A DNA stretch of 64,000 bases. Origin: Actinomycetota bacterium (GTDB lineage: Bacteria > Actinomycetota > Actinomycetes > Streptosporangiales > Streptosporangiaceae). The stretch spans positions 172,155 to 236,154 of the forward strand of contig JAFAYQ010000063.1 in NCBI GenBank assembly GCA_019240215.1, written 5' to 3'. Made by a program: the position numbers and the translations under genes. Positions 42,218-50,265 of the stretch are shown here, piece after piece. The notes under the pieces are model-generated. The model did not search any database, was not told where the DNA came from, and worked only from the letters and a program-made list of their open reading frames with translations. Position 1 is the stretch's first letter, and every line of letters begins with the position of its first letter.

Positions 42218-42311
42218 CCGCGCGCGCCAGCCGCACCAGCGGCCGCCGCAGGGTGACCGGCTGCCCGTCCACCTCGGGCACCGTCGGCCCGAGGACCTGG
42301 ACCCGCAGCTC
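42218..42311 (-). pseudogene. Possible relic of a SARP/AfsR-type N terminus
   Basis: An open stretch reads ELRVQVLGPTVPEVDGQPVT then LRRPLVRLARA. The pattern LxVLGP-x8-DGxPVxL is the start of the winged helix of SARP and AfsR-like regulators. The frame then breaks down and no start or downstream domain remains. The whole gap 42017-42368 (about 350 bp) holds no other supported gene. It is a weak, pattern-based assignment. Confidence 0.35.
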
Positions 42312-42368
42312 ACCCCCATTTGCCCAGCATGACACGCCCGCCCGCGCGGCCGGTGAAACACTGAGGCC

Positions 42369-43211
42369 ATGACCGGTCGCTTCGCGTCGTACGACGGGAC
42401 TCAGCTCGGGATTCACGTCCGCGGGGACGGGCCGCCGCTGGTGTGCCTGCCGGGTGGCCCGGGGCGCGGGGCAGAATACCTTGGCGACCTGGGCGGGCTG
42501 GATGAGAACCGGCGGCTGATCCTGCTGGATCCGCGGGGCGTCGGCTTGTCGGACGACCCCGCTGATCCGGCCACGTTCCGGGTCGACCGGATGACCGCTG
42601 ACGTCGACGCGCTGCGCCGCCATCTGGGGCTGGAGCGGATGGACCTGCTGGCCCACTCGGCCGGGGCGATCCTGGCCACGCTGTACGCGGCCGCCCACCC
42701 GGACCGGATCGCCCGGCTGGTCCTGGTCACCCCGGGGCTGGCGACGGTCGGGGTGGACGCCAGCGAGCAGGACTTCCAGGCCGTGCTGGAGCGCCGGTCG
42801 GCCGAGCCCTGGTACCCGGCCGCCCGGGCGGCGCTGGCCGAGATCCAGGCCGGGTCGCTGTCGGTGGAGACGTTCGCCGCGTCCCGGCCGCTGTTCTACG
42901 GCCGCTGGGACGACACCGCCCGCGCCCACGCGACCGCCGGAGTCGCCGACCGCCACCAGGCCGAACGGCTCGGCTACTTCGACGGCTTCGAACTCGATCC
43001 GGACGCCGTCTCCTCCGGGCTGAGCCGGCTCGGCGGCCCCACCCTGCTGTACGCGGGCGATGAGGATCCGCTGGTGACCCCGGCCATGGTGCGGCAGGCG
43101 GCCTTGCTGTTCCCGGACGCGTCGGTCGTCGTCCAGCCGGGGGCCGGGCACTTCCCGTGGGTCGACGACCCGGCCGCCTTCGCGGCCGCCGTCCGCGCCT
43201 TCCTGGCCTGA
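42369..43211 (+). CDS. Alpha/beta hydrolase, proline-iminopeptidase-like
   Basis: A 280-residue hydrolase. LVCLPGGPGRGAEYLGDLGG is the HGGPG-type oxyanion loop with Leu-Pro instead of His, followed by LILLDPRGVGLSDDP. The nucleophile elbow is DLLAHSAGAILATLY, the acid lies in LLYAGDEDPLVTP, and the His in PGAGHFPWVDDP. Length matches the S33 family. GAGG lies close to the ATG. A hairpin shared with the convergent peptidase gene ends transcription. Esterase or aminopeptidase activity cannot be told apart. Confidence 0.85.
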   Translation: MTGRFASYDGTQLGIHVRGDGPPLVCLPGGPGRGAEYLGDLGGLDENRRLILLDPRGVGLSDDPADPATFRVDRMTADVDALRRHLGLERMDLLAHSAGAILATLYAAAHPDRIARLVLVTPGLATVGVDASEQDFQAVLERRSAEPWYPAARAALAEIQAGSLSVETFAASRPLFYGRWDDTARAHATAGVADRHQAERLGYFDGFELDPDAVSSGLSRLGGPTLLYAGDEDPLVTPAMVRQAALLFPDASVVVQPGAGHFPWVDDPAAFAAAVRAFLA

Positions 43212-43250
43212 GCCAGGCGCCCGCGCCGCCGCCCGCACCGAAACAAGACG

Positions 43251-43279
43251 CCCCGGCCAGGCGGTGAGCCTGGCCGGGG
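43251..43279. terminator. Bidirectional hairpin terminator
   Basis: CCCCGGCCAGGC and GCCTGGCCGGGG form a perfect 12-bp stem with a 5-base loop between two convergent genes. Confidence 0.7.
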
Positions 43280-43297
43280 CGCTGCTGGCCCGGTCAG

Positions 43298-44968
43298 TTA
43301 GTGGGCGAGACGAGCCAGGCGGGCCGGGGCGGCCGACGAACCGGTCGACGAGGCGGCCGGGGCGTTGGACTGGGCCGTCGGGTTGGGCACCGGCAGCGGC
43401 TGGCAGGTGATGTCCCACTCGGCGTTGGGCTTGCGCGGCGGCAGCTTGCCGGTCTCCAGGTAGTTGGCGATCGTGCCGTCGACGCACAGGTTGCCGAACA
43501 GCGAGTCGGCGTGCGTGGTGCCGCCCGGCTCGGCCAGCAGCACCGAGTGCGGGAACAGCTTGCGGACCTCGAGACTGCCCGGGAACGGGGTGGCCGCGTC
43601 CAGCGTCTCGTCGATCAGCAGCGCGCTGTGGATCGCGTCACCGCTCCCGTGCGAGGCGACCTGGACCGGCTGCTGGGCCGGGGCCGGCCAGTGCAGGCAG
43701 GGCGCGTTGTACCAGGCGTTGTCCCAGGTCTCGAACGGCGCGATCTTGTTGACGGCGTCGTTGTCGCGCTGCCAGGTCGACCAGTGGGTCGGCCACTGAA
43801 TGTCGGTGCACTGGACCGCGTTGTACACGGCGAACTCGTTGTCGTTACCGGGGGTGTCAGTGCTCTGGTAAAGGCTCACCAGGTTCGCGGCGGCGGACGC
43901 GCTGTGGGTGTTCTCCCAGTCGGCGAACGCGCTGCCGAGCTGCAGCCAGGTCAGCTGGTAGTAGCCGGCCTCGAGGAAGATGTCGGTCCACTCGTCCGGG
44001 CCGACCACCCCGTTGATCGGGTGCTGGGCCAGGGTCTTCAGCTCCGCGTACCAGACCTTGCTGACCGCCGACGCGGTCGAGCCGAGGTGATAGTAGCTGT
44101 TGTACTTGGCCAGCCAGCCGAACCAGATGTTGATGTTGCGGTTGAACGCGATGTCCTGGTTGAGGTTGGCCTTGTACCAGATGTCCTTCGGGTTCACGTT
44201 GCTGTCGAGGATCAGCTGGTTCAGCGTGTGCGGGTACAGCGTCGCGTAGACCTGGCCCAGGTAGGTGCCGTAGGAGAAGCCGTAGTAGCTCATCTTCCCC
44301 TTGGGCCCGACCAGCGCCTTGCGGATGCTGTTCATGTCCTTGGCCGAGTCGATCGTGGTCATGTTGTCCAGCAGCGCGCTCTGGGCCGAGCTCTGCGACG
44401 CGCACGCCTGGTCGTAGCCGGCCGACCGGGTCAGCCAGTAGTCGAGGATCGACCGGGTCGTCGGGTCGTAGCTCTCCCGGTCACCGGAGAAGTAGTTGGG
44501 CTCGCACACCAGCGCGGGCAGGCTGCTGCCGACCCCGCGCGGGTCGAAGCCGATCCAGTCGTAGTCGTTGGCGGCCGCGCTCAGCTTGTCCGCCTTGAGC
44601 TGGGCGACCAGGAACGTGTTGAGGTCAAGCCCGGAGCCGCCGGGGCCGCCGGGGTTGGTGAGGATGATGCCCCGGTAGTCCTGGGCGCTGGCGGTGTGCA
44701 GGATCCTCGACACCGCGATCTTGATCGTCGGGCCCGACGGGTGGCTGTAGTTCAGCGGCACCGCCAGGTAGCCGCACTGGGCGCCCGCCTGGATCAGGTC
44801 CGTCTCGGTGCAGGCGCTCCAGGTGATCGAGCTCGTCCCGCTGCTGGCGCTGGGTGCGGCCGCGGTCCGGGCGGCCTGCCCGGTAGCGGCCGAAGCCACG
44901 GCCGGGGCGGTGAACCCGACCCCGGCCATCATGGCCGCCGCCGCCACCACGGCGTTGATTCTTCGCAC
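43298..44968 (-). CDS. Secreted tripeptidyl aminopeptidase-like hydrolase (S33)
   Basis: A 556-residue exported alpha/beta hydrolase. The signal peptide RRINAVVAAAAMMAGVGF is cleaved near ASA. ILTNPGGPGGSGLDLNTF is the oxyanion GGPG loop, GFDPRGVGSS the following strand, and YYGFSYGTYLGQVYA the nucleophile elbow. The acid is in DETLDAATPFPGSLE and the His in GGTTHADSLFG, both within the TAP-like C-terminal domain. This matches secreted tripeptidyl aminopeptidases of Streptomyces. GTG at 44968 is chosen because GGGGGAG lies five bases upstream and it begins the signal peptide. Confidence 0.92.
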   Translation of the reverse strand: MRRINAVVAAAAMMAGVGFTAPAVASAATGQAARTAAAPSASSGTSSITWSACTETDLIQAGAQCGYLAVPLNYSHPSGPTIKIAVSRILHTASAQDYRGIILTNPGGPGGSGLDLNTFLVAQLKADKLSAAANDYDWIGFDPRGVGSSLPALVCEPNYFSGDRESYDPTTRSILDYWLTRSAGYDQACASQSSAQSALLDNMTTIDSAKDMNSIRKALVGPKGKMSYYGFSYGTYLGQVYATLYPHTLNQLILDSNVNPKDIWYKANLNQDIAFNRNINIWFGWLAKYNSYYHLGSTASAVSKVWYAELKTLAQHPINGVVGPDEWTDIFLEAGYYQLTWLQLGSAFADWENTHSASAAANLVSLYQSTDTPGNDNEFAVYNAVQCTDIQWPTHWSTWQRDNDAVNKIAPFETWDNAWYNAPCLHWPAPAQQPVQVASHGSGDAIHSALLIDETLDAATPFPGSLEVRKLFPHSVLLAEPGGTTHADSLFGNLCVDGTIANYLETGKLPPRKPNAEWDITCQPLPVPNPTAQSNAPAASSTGSSAAPARLARLAH

Positions 44969-45138
44969 AGGCGCTCCCCCTGACTTGTGGTCCGGATGAC
45001 CGGAACAACCCTGGACACCCGCCATTGGGCATCTCGCACCCAAACTTCCCCCACCGATCACACACAGATCAACAACCAGTTGGATCGAGTTGCCAACTTG
45101 TTACTTTTGGCGGCGAGCCTCGCCGGATTGGCGTTCGC

Positions 45139-45669
45139 TCAGCGACCGCGCAGGGCCTCGGCGGGCAGGCCCAGTTCGCGCTCGACGTTGCGCCACAGCA
45201 TGCGCTGCACGTCGGCGTAGTCGAAGGCGTCGCGGATGGCGGCCTGCACGCTGAGGCCGTCGACCAGCGCCAGGATCCGCATCGCGAGGGCCCGGCTGTC
45301 ACCGGGACCGAACTCGCCCGCCCGCTGACCGGCCGCGATCAGCTCGCTGAGCCGGTCCAGGTCGTGGTTCATCTGGCGGGCGACCTCATCGTGCAGGGCC
45401 GGGCGACGGCGGCTGGCCTGCCAGGCGTCGAGCCAGAGGAGAGCCACCGGGTCACGGGCCGGGTTCACGTAGTTGGCCAGCAGCAGCCGGGCGACGGCGG
45501 CCGCCACCCCCAGCGGAATCCCCCGGGCGGCGTACAGCCAGCCGTAGAACCGTTCCCCGCCGGCCGGCGGGGCGCTGCCGCTCAGCGCGGCCGGGCGGAC
45601 CGCGCCCAGCCCCGCGAACCCGATGCTGGCCACGGCGGCGACGGCGTTGGCCGTCAGCAGGGCGTTCAT
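45139..45669 (-). CDS. Chimeric protein: DUF4267-like helix pair joined to a TetR C terminus
   Basis: A 176-residue product. Residues 1-65 (NALLTANAVAAVASIGFAG, RFYGWLYAARGIPLGVAAAV) look like a truncated DUF4267-type membrane protein. From ~68 on the sequence is that of a TetR ligand domain: PVALLWLDAWQASRRRPALH, EVARQMNHDLDRLSELI and ALAMRILALVDGLSVQAAIR. No HTH is present. The most likely origin is an in-frame deletion joining two genes. The start overlaps the cupin stop (ATGA). It may be expressed but is unlikely to bind DNA. Confidence 0.65.
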   Translation of the reverse strand: MNALLTANAVAAVASIGFAGLGAVRPAALSGSAPPAGGERFYGWLYAARGIPLGVAAAVARLLLANYVNPARDPVALLWLDAWQASRRRPALHDEVARQMNHDLDRLSELIAAGQRAGEFGPGDSRALAMRILALVDGLSVQAAIRDAFDYADVQRMLWRNVERELGLPAEALRGR

Positions 45670-46124
45670 GCGTATTCGGTGGACGGTTCGGTGCCGTACT
45701 TCGCCCAGACCGCGGCGACCGAGCCGGGGGTCAGCGGCTGCCCGGACTCGACCATCGCCTTGAGGTCGCGGAAGTACTGCACGTAGAGGTCCGGGGTGAA
45801 CGTGTTGAGCATGACGGCCGGTTTGTCGCCCACGTTGGCGAACGTGTGCGGGGCGCCGGGCGGGACCATGACCCAGGTGCCGGCCGGGGCGTCGTGATCG
45901 TCCGCCCCGACCGTGAACCGGACCGTGCCGGACAGGACGTAGAAACCCTCGTCGTGCTGGGCGTGCCGGTGCTGGGGCGGCCCGGGGATGTGCGGAGGGA
46001 TGGTGATCTCCGCCATCCCCAGCCGGTGGCCGGTGCTGCTGCCGTCCTCGAGGATCCGGATCGTCGACGGCCCGTTGGTGATGAGCTCGCCGTCGCCGGG
46101 GCCGATGATCGCCACCGCGGTCAT
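45666..46124 (-). CDS. Cupin-domain protein
   Basis: A 152-residue cupin. Motif 1 is PPQHRHAQHDEGFYVLSG (H-H-E ligands) and motif 2 is GTWVMVPPGAPHTFANVG. TFTPDLYVQYFRDL and a C-terminal AVWAKYGTEP are typical of small cupins co-transcribed with TetR-controlled genes. There is no SD sequence, and the ATG overlaps head-to-head with the ATG of the truncated TetR on the other strand (CATG), so no promoter remains between them. This supports a deletion at the boundary. Confidence 0.82.
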   Translation of the reverse strand: MTAVAIIGPGDGELITNGPSTIRILEDGSSTGHRLGMAEITIPPHIPGPPQHRHAQHDEGFYVLSGTVRFTVGADDHDAPAGTWVMVPPGAPHTFANVGDKPAVMLNTFTPDLYVQYFRDLKAMVESGQPLTPGSVAAVWAKYGTEPSTEYA

Positions 46125-46626
46125 GATGCCGGCCGTTGCGGCCGTGGCCCGGGTCTCCGAGGCGACCGCTTACCGCTACTTCCCCGACCTGGTCTCGCTG
46201 CTGCGGGCCGCGGTGATGACCGACGACCTGGTCGCGGCGCTGCGCTCGGTGACCCGGGGCGACGACCCGGTCGAGCGGATCGGCCAGGCGGCCGAGATTC
46301 TCGGCCAGGCCACACTGCGGCGGCAGGGGGCGGTCCGGGTGGTCGTCGCCTCCACCATCGCCAGACCGGTGACCGCCAAGGACCGGCCCGCCTACCGCTT
46401 CGGGCTGATCGAGCACGCGCTCGCCCCGTGGATCGACCGGTGCGGCCCCGCCGCCCAGGCCGACGTCGATGAGCTGGTCCGCGGGCTGGCCGTGGTGGTC
46501 AGCGCCGAGGCGTTCTTCACGCTGATCGACCTGTGCGGGCTGGCGCCCGAGGCGGCGATCGCCAGCCTGGTCGCCACCGCCCAGCGGATGACGGCGGCGG
46601 CGGTCGCGGCCATCCCCACCACCTGA
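46123..46626 (+). pseudogene. N-terminally truncated TetR regulator
   Basis: The 167-residue frame begins inside the HTH: only VAAVARVSEATAYRYFPDL of the DNA-binding domain is left, then a full ligand domain (LRSVTRGDDPVERIGQAAEI, YRFGLIEHALAPWIDRCG). About 25-30 residues with the first HTH helices are absent. Upstream sequence belongs to the divergent cupin. An open frame extends further 5' but is antisense to the cupin and unrelated. It is probably non-functional as a repressor. Confidence 0.7.
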
Positions 46627-46661
46627 AAAGCGGGCCGCGCGGGGTGTCCCGCGCGGCCCGC
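46626..46661 (-). terminator. Terminator of the chitinase gene
   Basis: A perfect 14-bp stem (46630-46643 with 46648-46661, loop GTGT) is followed on the minus strand by TTTT. It lies directly after the convergent TetR stop and may act both ways. Confidence 0.8.
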
Positions 46662-46674
46662 CCTGGGGGTTGGG

Positions 46675-48006
46675 TCAGATCCCGAGGTCGCTCAGGAAGC
46701 GGTTGTCGAACTCCAGCGGGGTCGTGCCGGAGTCGGAGTTGCAGGTGGGGGAGGCGTAGGACTGGGCGCCGGAGCAGGGCGTGTCCCGGTCCAGCGACCA
46801 GATGTGCAGGCCGGCCAGGCCGTTGCTCTTGGCGTAGCTCGTGACCGTGTCCACGTCACCGGGGGTGAAGGTCTCGGTCGCGTTGTCGTTGAGGCCGATC
46901 ATCGGGGTGACGGCGATCTTGCTGGCCGGGATCCCGTAGGTGTGCTCGAGGTTCTGCACCGCCTGGATGGCCGACTGGCCCATCTCGCAGCTGCCCGAGA
47001 CGACCACGCAGACGCTGCTCGAGGCGTTGCCGTAGTCCATCGTCATCAGGTTGATGACGTAGTTCTTCAGGCTGGAGCCCTTCACCGCGTTGACGACCTC
47101 GTTGCCGAGCGAGTTCACGCCGCCGTAGCTGCCGTCGGAGGCGGCCAGGGTGGCCAGCGTGAACGAGAACTGCAGGTTCGGGTACTGCGACTGGGCCCCG
47201 GCGGCCGAGTTGACCAGGTTCTGGATGTCGGAGGCGGACTGGCCGCCTTCGATGTCGAAGTCGATGCCGACCAGGTGCGAGCCGGCGTAGCGGGAGATGA
47301 ACGACTCCATCCCCGACGTCGAGGCGCAGGTGAAGGTGCCGGCCTCACCACCGGTCGAGACCACGTAGTTCAGGCCGGCGTTGTTCAGCTGCGGGATGTT
47401 CTCGGACGCCCAGCTCGCTCCGGCCACGCCCCCCCAGTTCTCGCTGCCGCAGGCCCCGGTCGCGAACGCCAGCGTGATCGCGGGCAGCTTGGGGATGTAG
47501 TTCGACACCAGGCTGCCCGAGCCGACCACCGGGATGTCGGACCCCTCCACGGCCGACTGCATCTGGTTGGTGTTCCAGTTCATGTTGATGGTGACGTCCT
47601 TGTAGGGGCTGAACAGCAGGCCGCTGACCGAGCCGGTCCCGGTGCCGCCGCCGGAGCCACCGCCCGAACCGCCGCCCGAACCGCCGCCGGAGCCGCCGGT
47701 GCAGGACCCGTTGGAGGTCCACGGCTGGCCCGAGCCGCTGCCGCCGTTGTTGGTGGCCGGGTTGTTGCCCTGGGTCCACCAGTTGGCCGTGTAGTTGGTG
47801 CCGTTCTCGCTGGCCTGCTGGCCCGCGGTGTAGACGGTGCTGGCACTCCAGGCCGCCGCGCAGGTGCTGGCCGCCTGGGCGGCCGCGGGCGCCAGCGCGG
47901 GGACCGAGCTGCCGGCCGTCATCATCAGGACCGAGCCGCCGGCGGTCAGCCCGAGGGCCGAGCCGGCGATGAGAGCGGTGCGCAGAATTCGTCTTCCGGC
48001 CTGCAT
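46675..48006 (-). CDS. Secreted chitinase, CBM5/12 plus GH18
   Basis: A 443-residue exported chitinase. The signal peptide ends near AQAA at ~46. A CBM5/12 chitin-binding domain follows (CAAAWSASTVYTAGQQASEN, NYTANWWTQGNNP). A GGS-rich linker leads to the GH18 barrel, whose catalytic DxxDxDxE strand is HLVGIDFDIEGGQ. The YVINLMTMDYGNASS strand and LAGLHIWSLDRDTPC near the end are conserved. This resembles ChiD-type bacterial chitinases. GGAGGG three bases upstream fixes the ATG at 48006. A long AT-rich leader (48060-48165) probably holds the promoter; no chitinase direct-repeat operator was recognised. Confidence 0.93.
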   Translation of the reverse strand: MQAGRRILRTALIAGSALGLTAGGSVLMMTAGSSVPALAPAAAQAASTCAAAWSASTVYTAGQQASENGTNYTANWWTQGNNPATNNGGSGSGQPWTSNGSCTGGSGGGSGGGSGGGSGGGTGTGSVSGLLFSPYKDVTINMNWNTNQMQSAVEGSDIPVVGSGSLVSNYIPKLPAITLAFATGACGSENWGGVAGASWASENIPQLNNAGLNYVVSTGGEAGTFTCASTSGMESFISRYAGSHLVGIDFDIEGGQSASDIQNLVNSAAGAQSQYPNLQFSFTLATLAASDGSYGGVNSLGNEVVNAVKGSSLKNYVINLMTMDYGNASSSVCVVVSGSCEMGQSAIQAVQNLEHTYGIPASKIAVTPMIGLNDNATETFTPGDVDTVTSYAKSNGLAGLHIWSLDRDTPCSGAQSYASPTCNSDSGTTPLEFDNRFLSDLGI

Positions 48007-48170
48007 GGACCCTCCAGGGGACGAGAGGAGCTCGAGTCGAGCTGAGGCAATCTGGCGCCCGGTCCGCGCAGGTGATTCTGTTGAGTTTTGTACGCCCACG
48101 AGAGTTGGGCCGTCAAGCCAATCTAATAAGAAAGTTTCTAGTTTATTGTGGCTGATAGCTAGCGGGCGCC

Positions 48171-48216
48171 ACGCTGACGGCTAGCGGCCGCCCACGCTGA
48201 CGGCTAACGGCCGCCC
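48171..48216. repeat. 23-bp tandem duplication at a stop codon
   Basis: Two head-to-tail copies (48171-48193, 48194-48216) begin ACGCTGACGGCTA and differ by one base. The second copy contains the stop codon of the PPOX gene, so a recent slippage duplication is likely. Confidence 0.75.
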
Positions 48217-48608
48217 ATGGCCCGGACCGAGTCGGCTTCGATCGTGATCACCATCCGGGTCTCGGGGCGCCCCCCGAAGTTCGGGTACGGCCGGCCCAGG
48301 TACTTGCGGGAGATCTGATCGATGCTCTCCGCGCCCCCTTGCGTGGTGGTCGCGACGACCCGGCCGCGCACCGCGAAGTAGCGGCTGGTTTGGCCGGGGT
48401 CGACGATATTCAGGGCCACGCGCTGGTCGCGGGCGACGTTGCGCGCCTTCTGCGAGTGGTCCGGGGTGTTGATCAGGATGTGCTCGCCGTTGGTCGCGAC
48501 CCAGGTCTGGGTGAGCTGGGGCGAGCCGTCGGGCATGATCGTGGCCACGAAACACAGGCTGGTCCGACCGAGCAGGTCAAGCAGTTCGTCCGGCAGCGGG
48601 ACGGCCAT
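48204..48608 (-). CDS. PPOX-class pyridoxamine-5'-phosphate-oxidase-like protein
   Basis: A 134-residue split-barrel flavin/F420-binding protein: LLGRTSLCFVATIMPDGSPQ, TQTWVATNGEHILINTPDHS and KARNVARDQRVALNIVDPGQ. The KARNVARDPRVAL-type motif is the cofactor-phosphate site of F420-dependent reductases. GAGGAG five bases upstream fixes the ATG at 48608. It is divergent from the dehydrogenase/pterin-synthase operon 150 bp away and could supply a redox step to it (inference). Confidence 0.88.
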   Translation of the reverse strand: MAVPLPDELLDLLGRTSLCFVATIMPDGSPQLTQTWVATNGEHILINTPDHSQKARNVARDQRVALNIVDPGQTSRYFAVRGRVVATTTQGGAESIDQISRKYLGRPYPNFGGRPETRMVITIEADSVRAMGGR

Positions 48609-48757
48609 CGATACTCCTCGCAGGTCGGGGCGCATGTCTACGCCGACGCTAGCGAGTGGGTCCAGGCCCACCCGGGTCGGGGTCCAGCTGGATACCGGCG
48701 CCGGATGAGTCCCCGCGCCCGCCACACCACCGGCTGGATCCTGCTCGCCCGGGCACA

Positions 48758-48877
48758 ATGAGGGGTATGACGCTGCGCGCCCGGCGGGGCTGGGGCGCCG
48801 GCCCCGCCGCCGGCCCCGCCGCCGGGACCGCCGTCCGGGCCGTGCTGTCGTACCTCAACGCGGAAGCCGGCCGGTGA
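48758..48877 (+). CDS. Possible 39-residue peptide upstream of the dehydrogenase
   Basis: A short Arg/Gly/Ala-rich frame (MRGMTLRARRGWGAGPAAG, then TAVRAVLSYLNAEAGR) starts at ATG 48758 or 48767 and ends in a GTGA overlap with the dehydrogenase start. It may be only a translated leader that couples ribosomes to the next gene. No family is recognised and there is no good SD. Confidence 0.35.
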   Translation: MRGMTLRARRGWGAGPAAGPAAGTAVRAVLSYLNAEAGR

Positions 48878-49875
48878 GCGCCGGGAGCCGCCCGGCCAGC
48901 TCCCGGCCGGCCCGCGCGCTGTTCCACACCGCCCCGCGCCGGGTGGAGATCAGGGAGCTGCCCGCCCCCCGGCCGGCCGCCGGCGAGGTGCTGGTCCGGA
49001 CGCTGAGCTCCGGTATCAGCGGCGGCACCGAACGGCTGGTGTACCGGGGTGAGATCCCGGCCGACCTGGCGCTGGACGACACGATCGGCGCGCTCGGGGG
49101 CACGTTCTCCTACCCGTTCGCCTACGGCTACGCCTGCGTCGGCGAGGTGGCGGAGTCCGGCCAGCGGGTGTTCGCGTTCCATCCGCACCAGGACGTGTTC
49201 GCGGCGCCGATGAGTGATCTGGTCGCGCTGCCCGCCGTCGATCCGGCCGCCGCGACCTTGTTCCCGCTGGTCGAGACCGCGCTGCAGGTGACCCTGGACG
49301 CCGGCGACGGCTACCGCGACCGGGTCATCGTGCTCGGCGCGGGCGTGCTCGGGCTGCTGACCGGCCTGCTGCTGCAGCGGGCCGGGTGGCGGCCGCTGCT
49401 GGCCGAGCCCCAGGAGTGGCGGCGCGACCTGGCCGGCCGCCTCGGCGTCCCGGCCGCGGACCCCGGGGAACTGCGGGCGGCGGAGGTCCCGCTGGTCATC
49501 GACGCCAGCGGCAACCCCGAGGCCCCGGCGATGGCGCTGGATCTGCTCGCTCACGAGGGAACCCTGCTGGTGGCGTCCTGGTTCGGCACCAAGCCGGTGG
49601 TGCTGCCGCTCGGGGGCGCCTTCCACCGGCGGCGGCTGACGATCCGCAGCACCCAGGTCTCGACCGTGCCCGCGCGGCTGTCCGGGACCTGGAGCCGGTC
49701 GCGGCGCCAGCGAGAGACCGTGGCCCTGCTCACCGAGCTGCCGCTGGCCCCGTTGTGTACCGACGTTTTCGATTTCCAGGCGGCGGCCGAAGCATTCCGA
49801 GCCGTCGATGCGGGAAAGCCGGGGTTGATGCACGCCGTTCTCAACTACGACAGGAGCGCTGCCGGTGACCTGTGA
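48874..49875 (+). CDS. BchC-like medium-chain dehydrogenase
   Basis: A 333-residue MDR-superfamily protein. The N-terminal GroES-like domain has TLSSGISGGTERLVYRGEIP, where the zinc-ligand Cys of alcohol dehydrogenases (ICGTD) is Ser-Gly-Gly-Thr. GYACVGEV is the usual G-E strand. The NAD(P) motif is RVIVLGAGVLGLLTGLLLQR. The four structural-zinc cysteines are absent. This zinc-poor layout is shared with BchC. The 3' end overlaps the pterin-synthase homologue by 11 bp. The substrate is unknown, but coupling to the pterin-fold protein suggests a hydroxylated side chain on a pterin-like or sugar intermediate. Confidence 0.82.
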   Translation: MSAGSRPASSRPARALFHTAPRRVEIRELPAPRPAAGEVLVRTLSSGISGGTERLVYRGEIPADLALDDTIGALGGTFSYPFAYGYACVGEVAESGQRVFAFHPHQDVFAAPMSDLVALPAVDPAAATLFPLVETALQVTLDAGDGYRDRVIVLGAGVLGLLTGLLLQRAGWRPLLAEPQEWRRDLAGRLGVPAADPGELRAAEVPLVIDASGNPEAPAMALDLLAHEGTLLVASWFGTKPVVLPLGGAFHRRRLTIRSTQVSTVPARLSGTWSRSRRQRETVALLTELPLAPLCTDVFDFQAAAEAFRAVDAGKPGLMHAVLNYDRSAAGDL

Positions 49876-50248
49876 AGTCGGGCTCAGCCGCAACGTCCGG
49901 GCCTTCCACGTCATGCCGGGCGTGCCCGGGCCGGAGGGGCAACTCCATGATCACGACTACCGGATCGAGATTGTCGTCGACCGCGAGCAGCTCGACCAGC
50001 GCGGGATGGTCTGTGACCTGGATGTGCTGGAGGCGGCGCTGACCGGGCTGACCGGCCGGGTCGACGGCCGCAACCTGGAGGTGATCCGCCCGCCCGAAGC
50101 CGAGGCGGTCACCGTCGAGGTGTTCGCCCGCTGGGTGCACGACACCCTCGCGCCCACCGTCCGCGCGGCCGGCGGTGAGACCCTGGCGGTGCGGGTGTGG
50201 GAGAACCCGGTCGCGTTCGGCGGCTACCGCGCCCGCCTGGCCAGCTAG
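49865..50248 (+). CDS. 6-pyruvoyl-tetrahydropterin synthase/QueD homologue, divergent
   Basis: A 127-residue T-fold protein. Zinc ligands are intact: His in VRAFHVMPG and two in GQLHDHDYRIEI. GMVCDLDVLEAAL, VTVEVFARWVHDTL and LAVRVWENPVAFGGY match the later conserved blocks, including the pterin-anchoring Glu. But two catalytic elements of QueD/PTPS are changed: there is no Cys ahead of the HDHDY motif, and the LDHxxLN motif reads VDGRNLE, losing the His. The protein is therefore probably not a standard 6-carboxytetrahydropterin synthase. It may bind or rearrange another pterin-like substrate. The start is GTG inside the dehydrogenase gene. Confidence 0.82.
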   Translation: MTCEVGLSRNVRAFHVMPGVPGPEGQLHDHDYRIEIVVDREQLDQRGMVCDLDVLEAALTGLTGRVDGRNLEVIRPPEAEAVTVEVFARWVHDTLAPTVRAAGGETLAVRVWENPVAFGGYRARLAS

Positions 50249-50265
50249 CCAGCTCAGGCGGCCCG

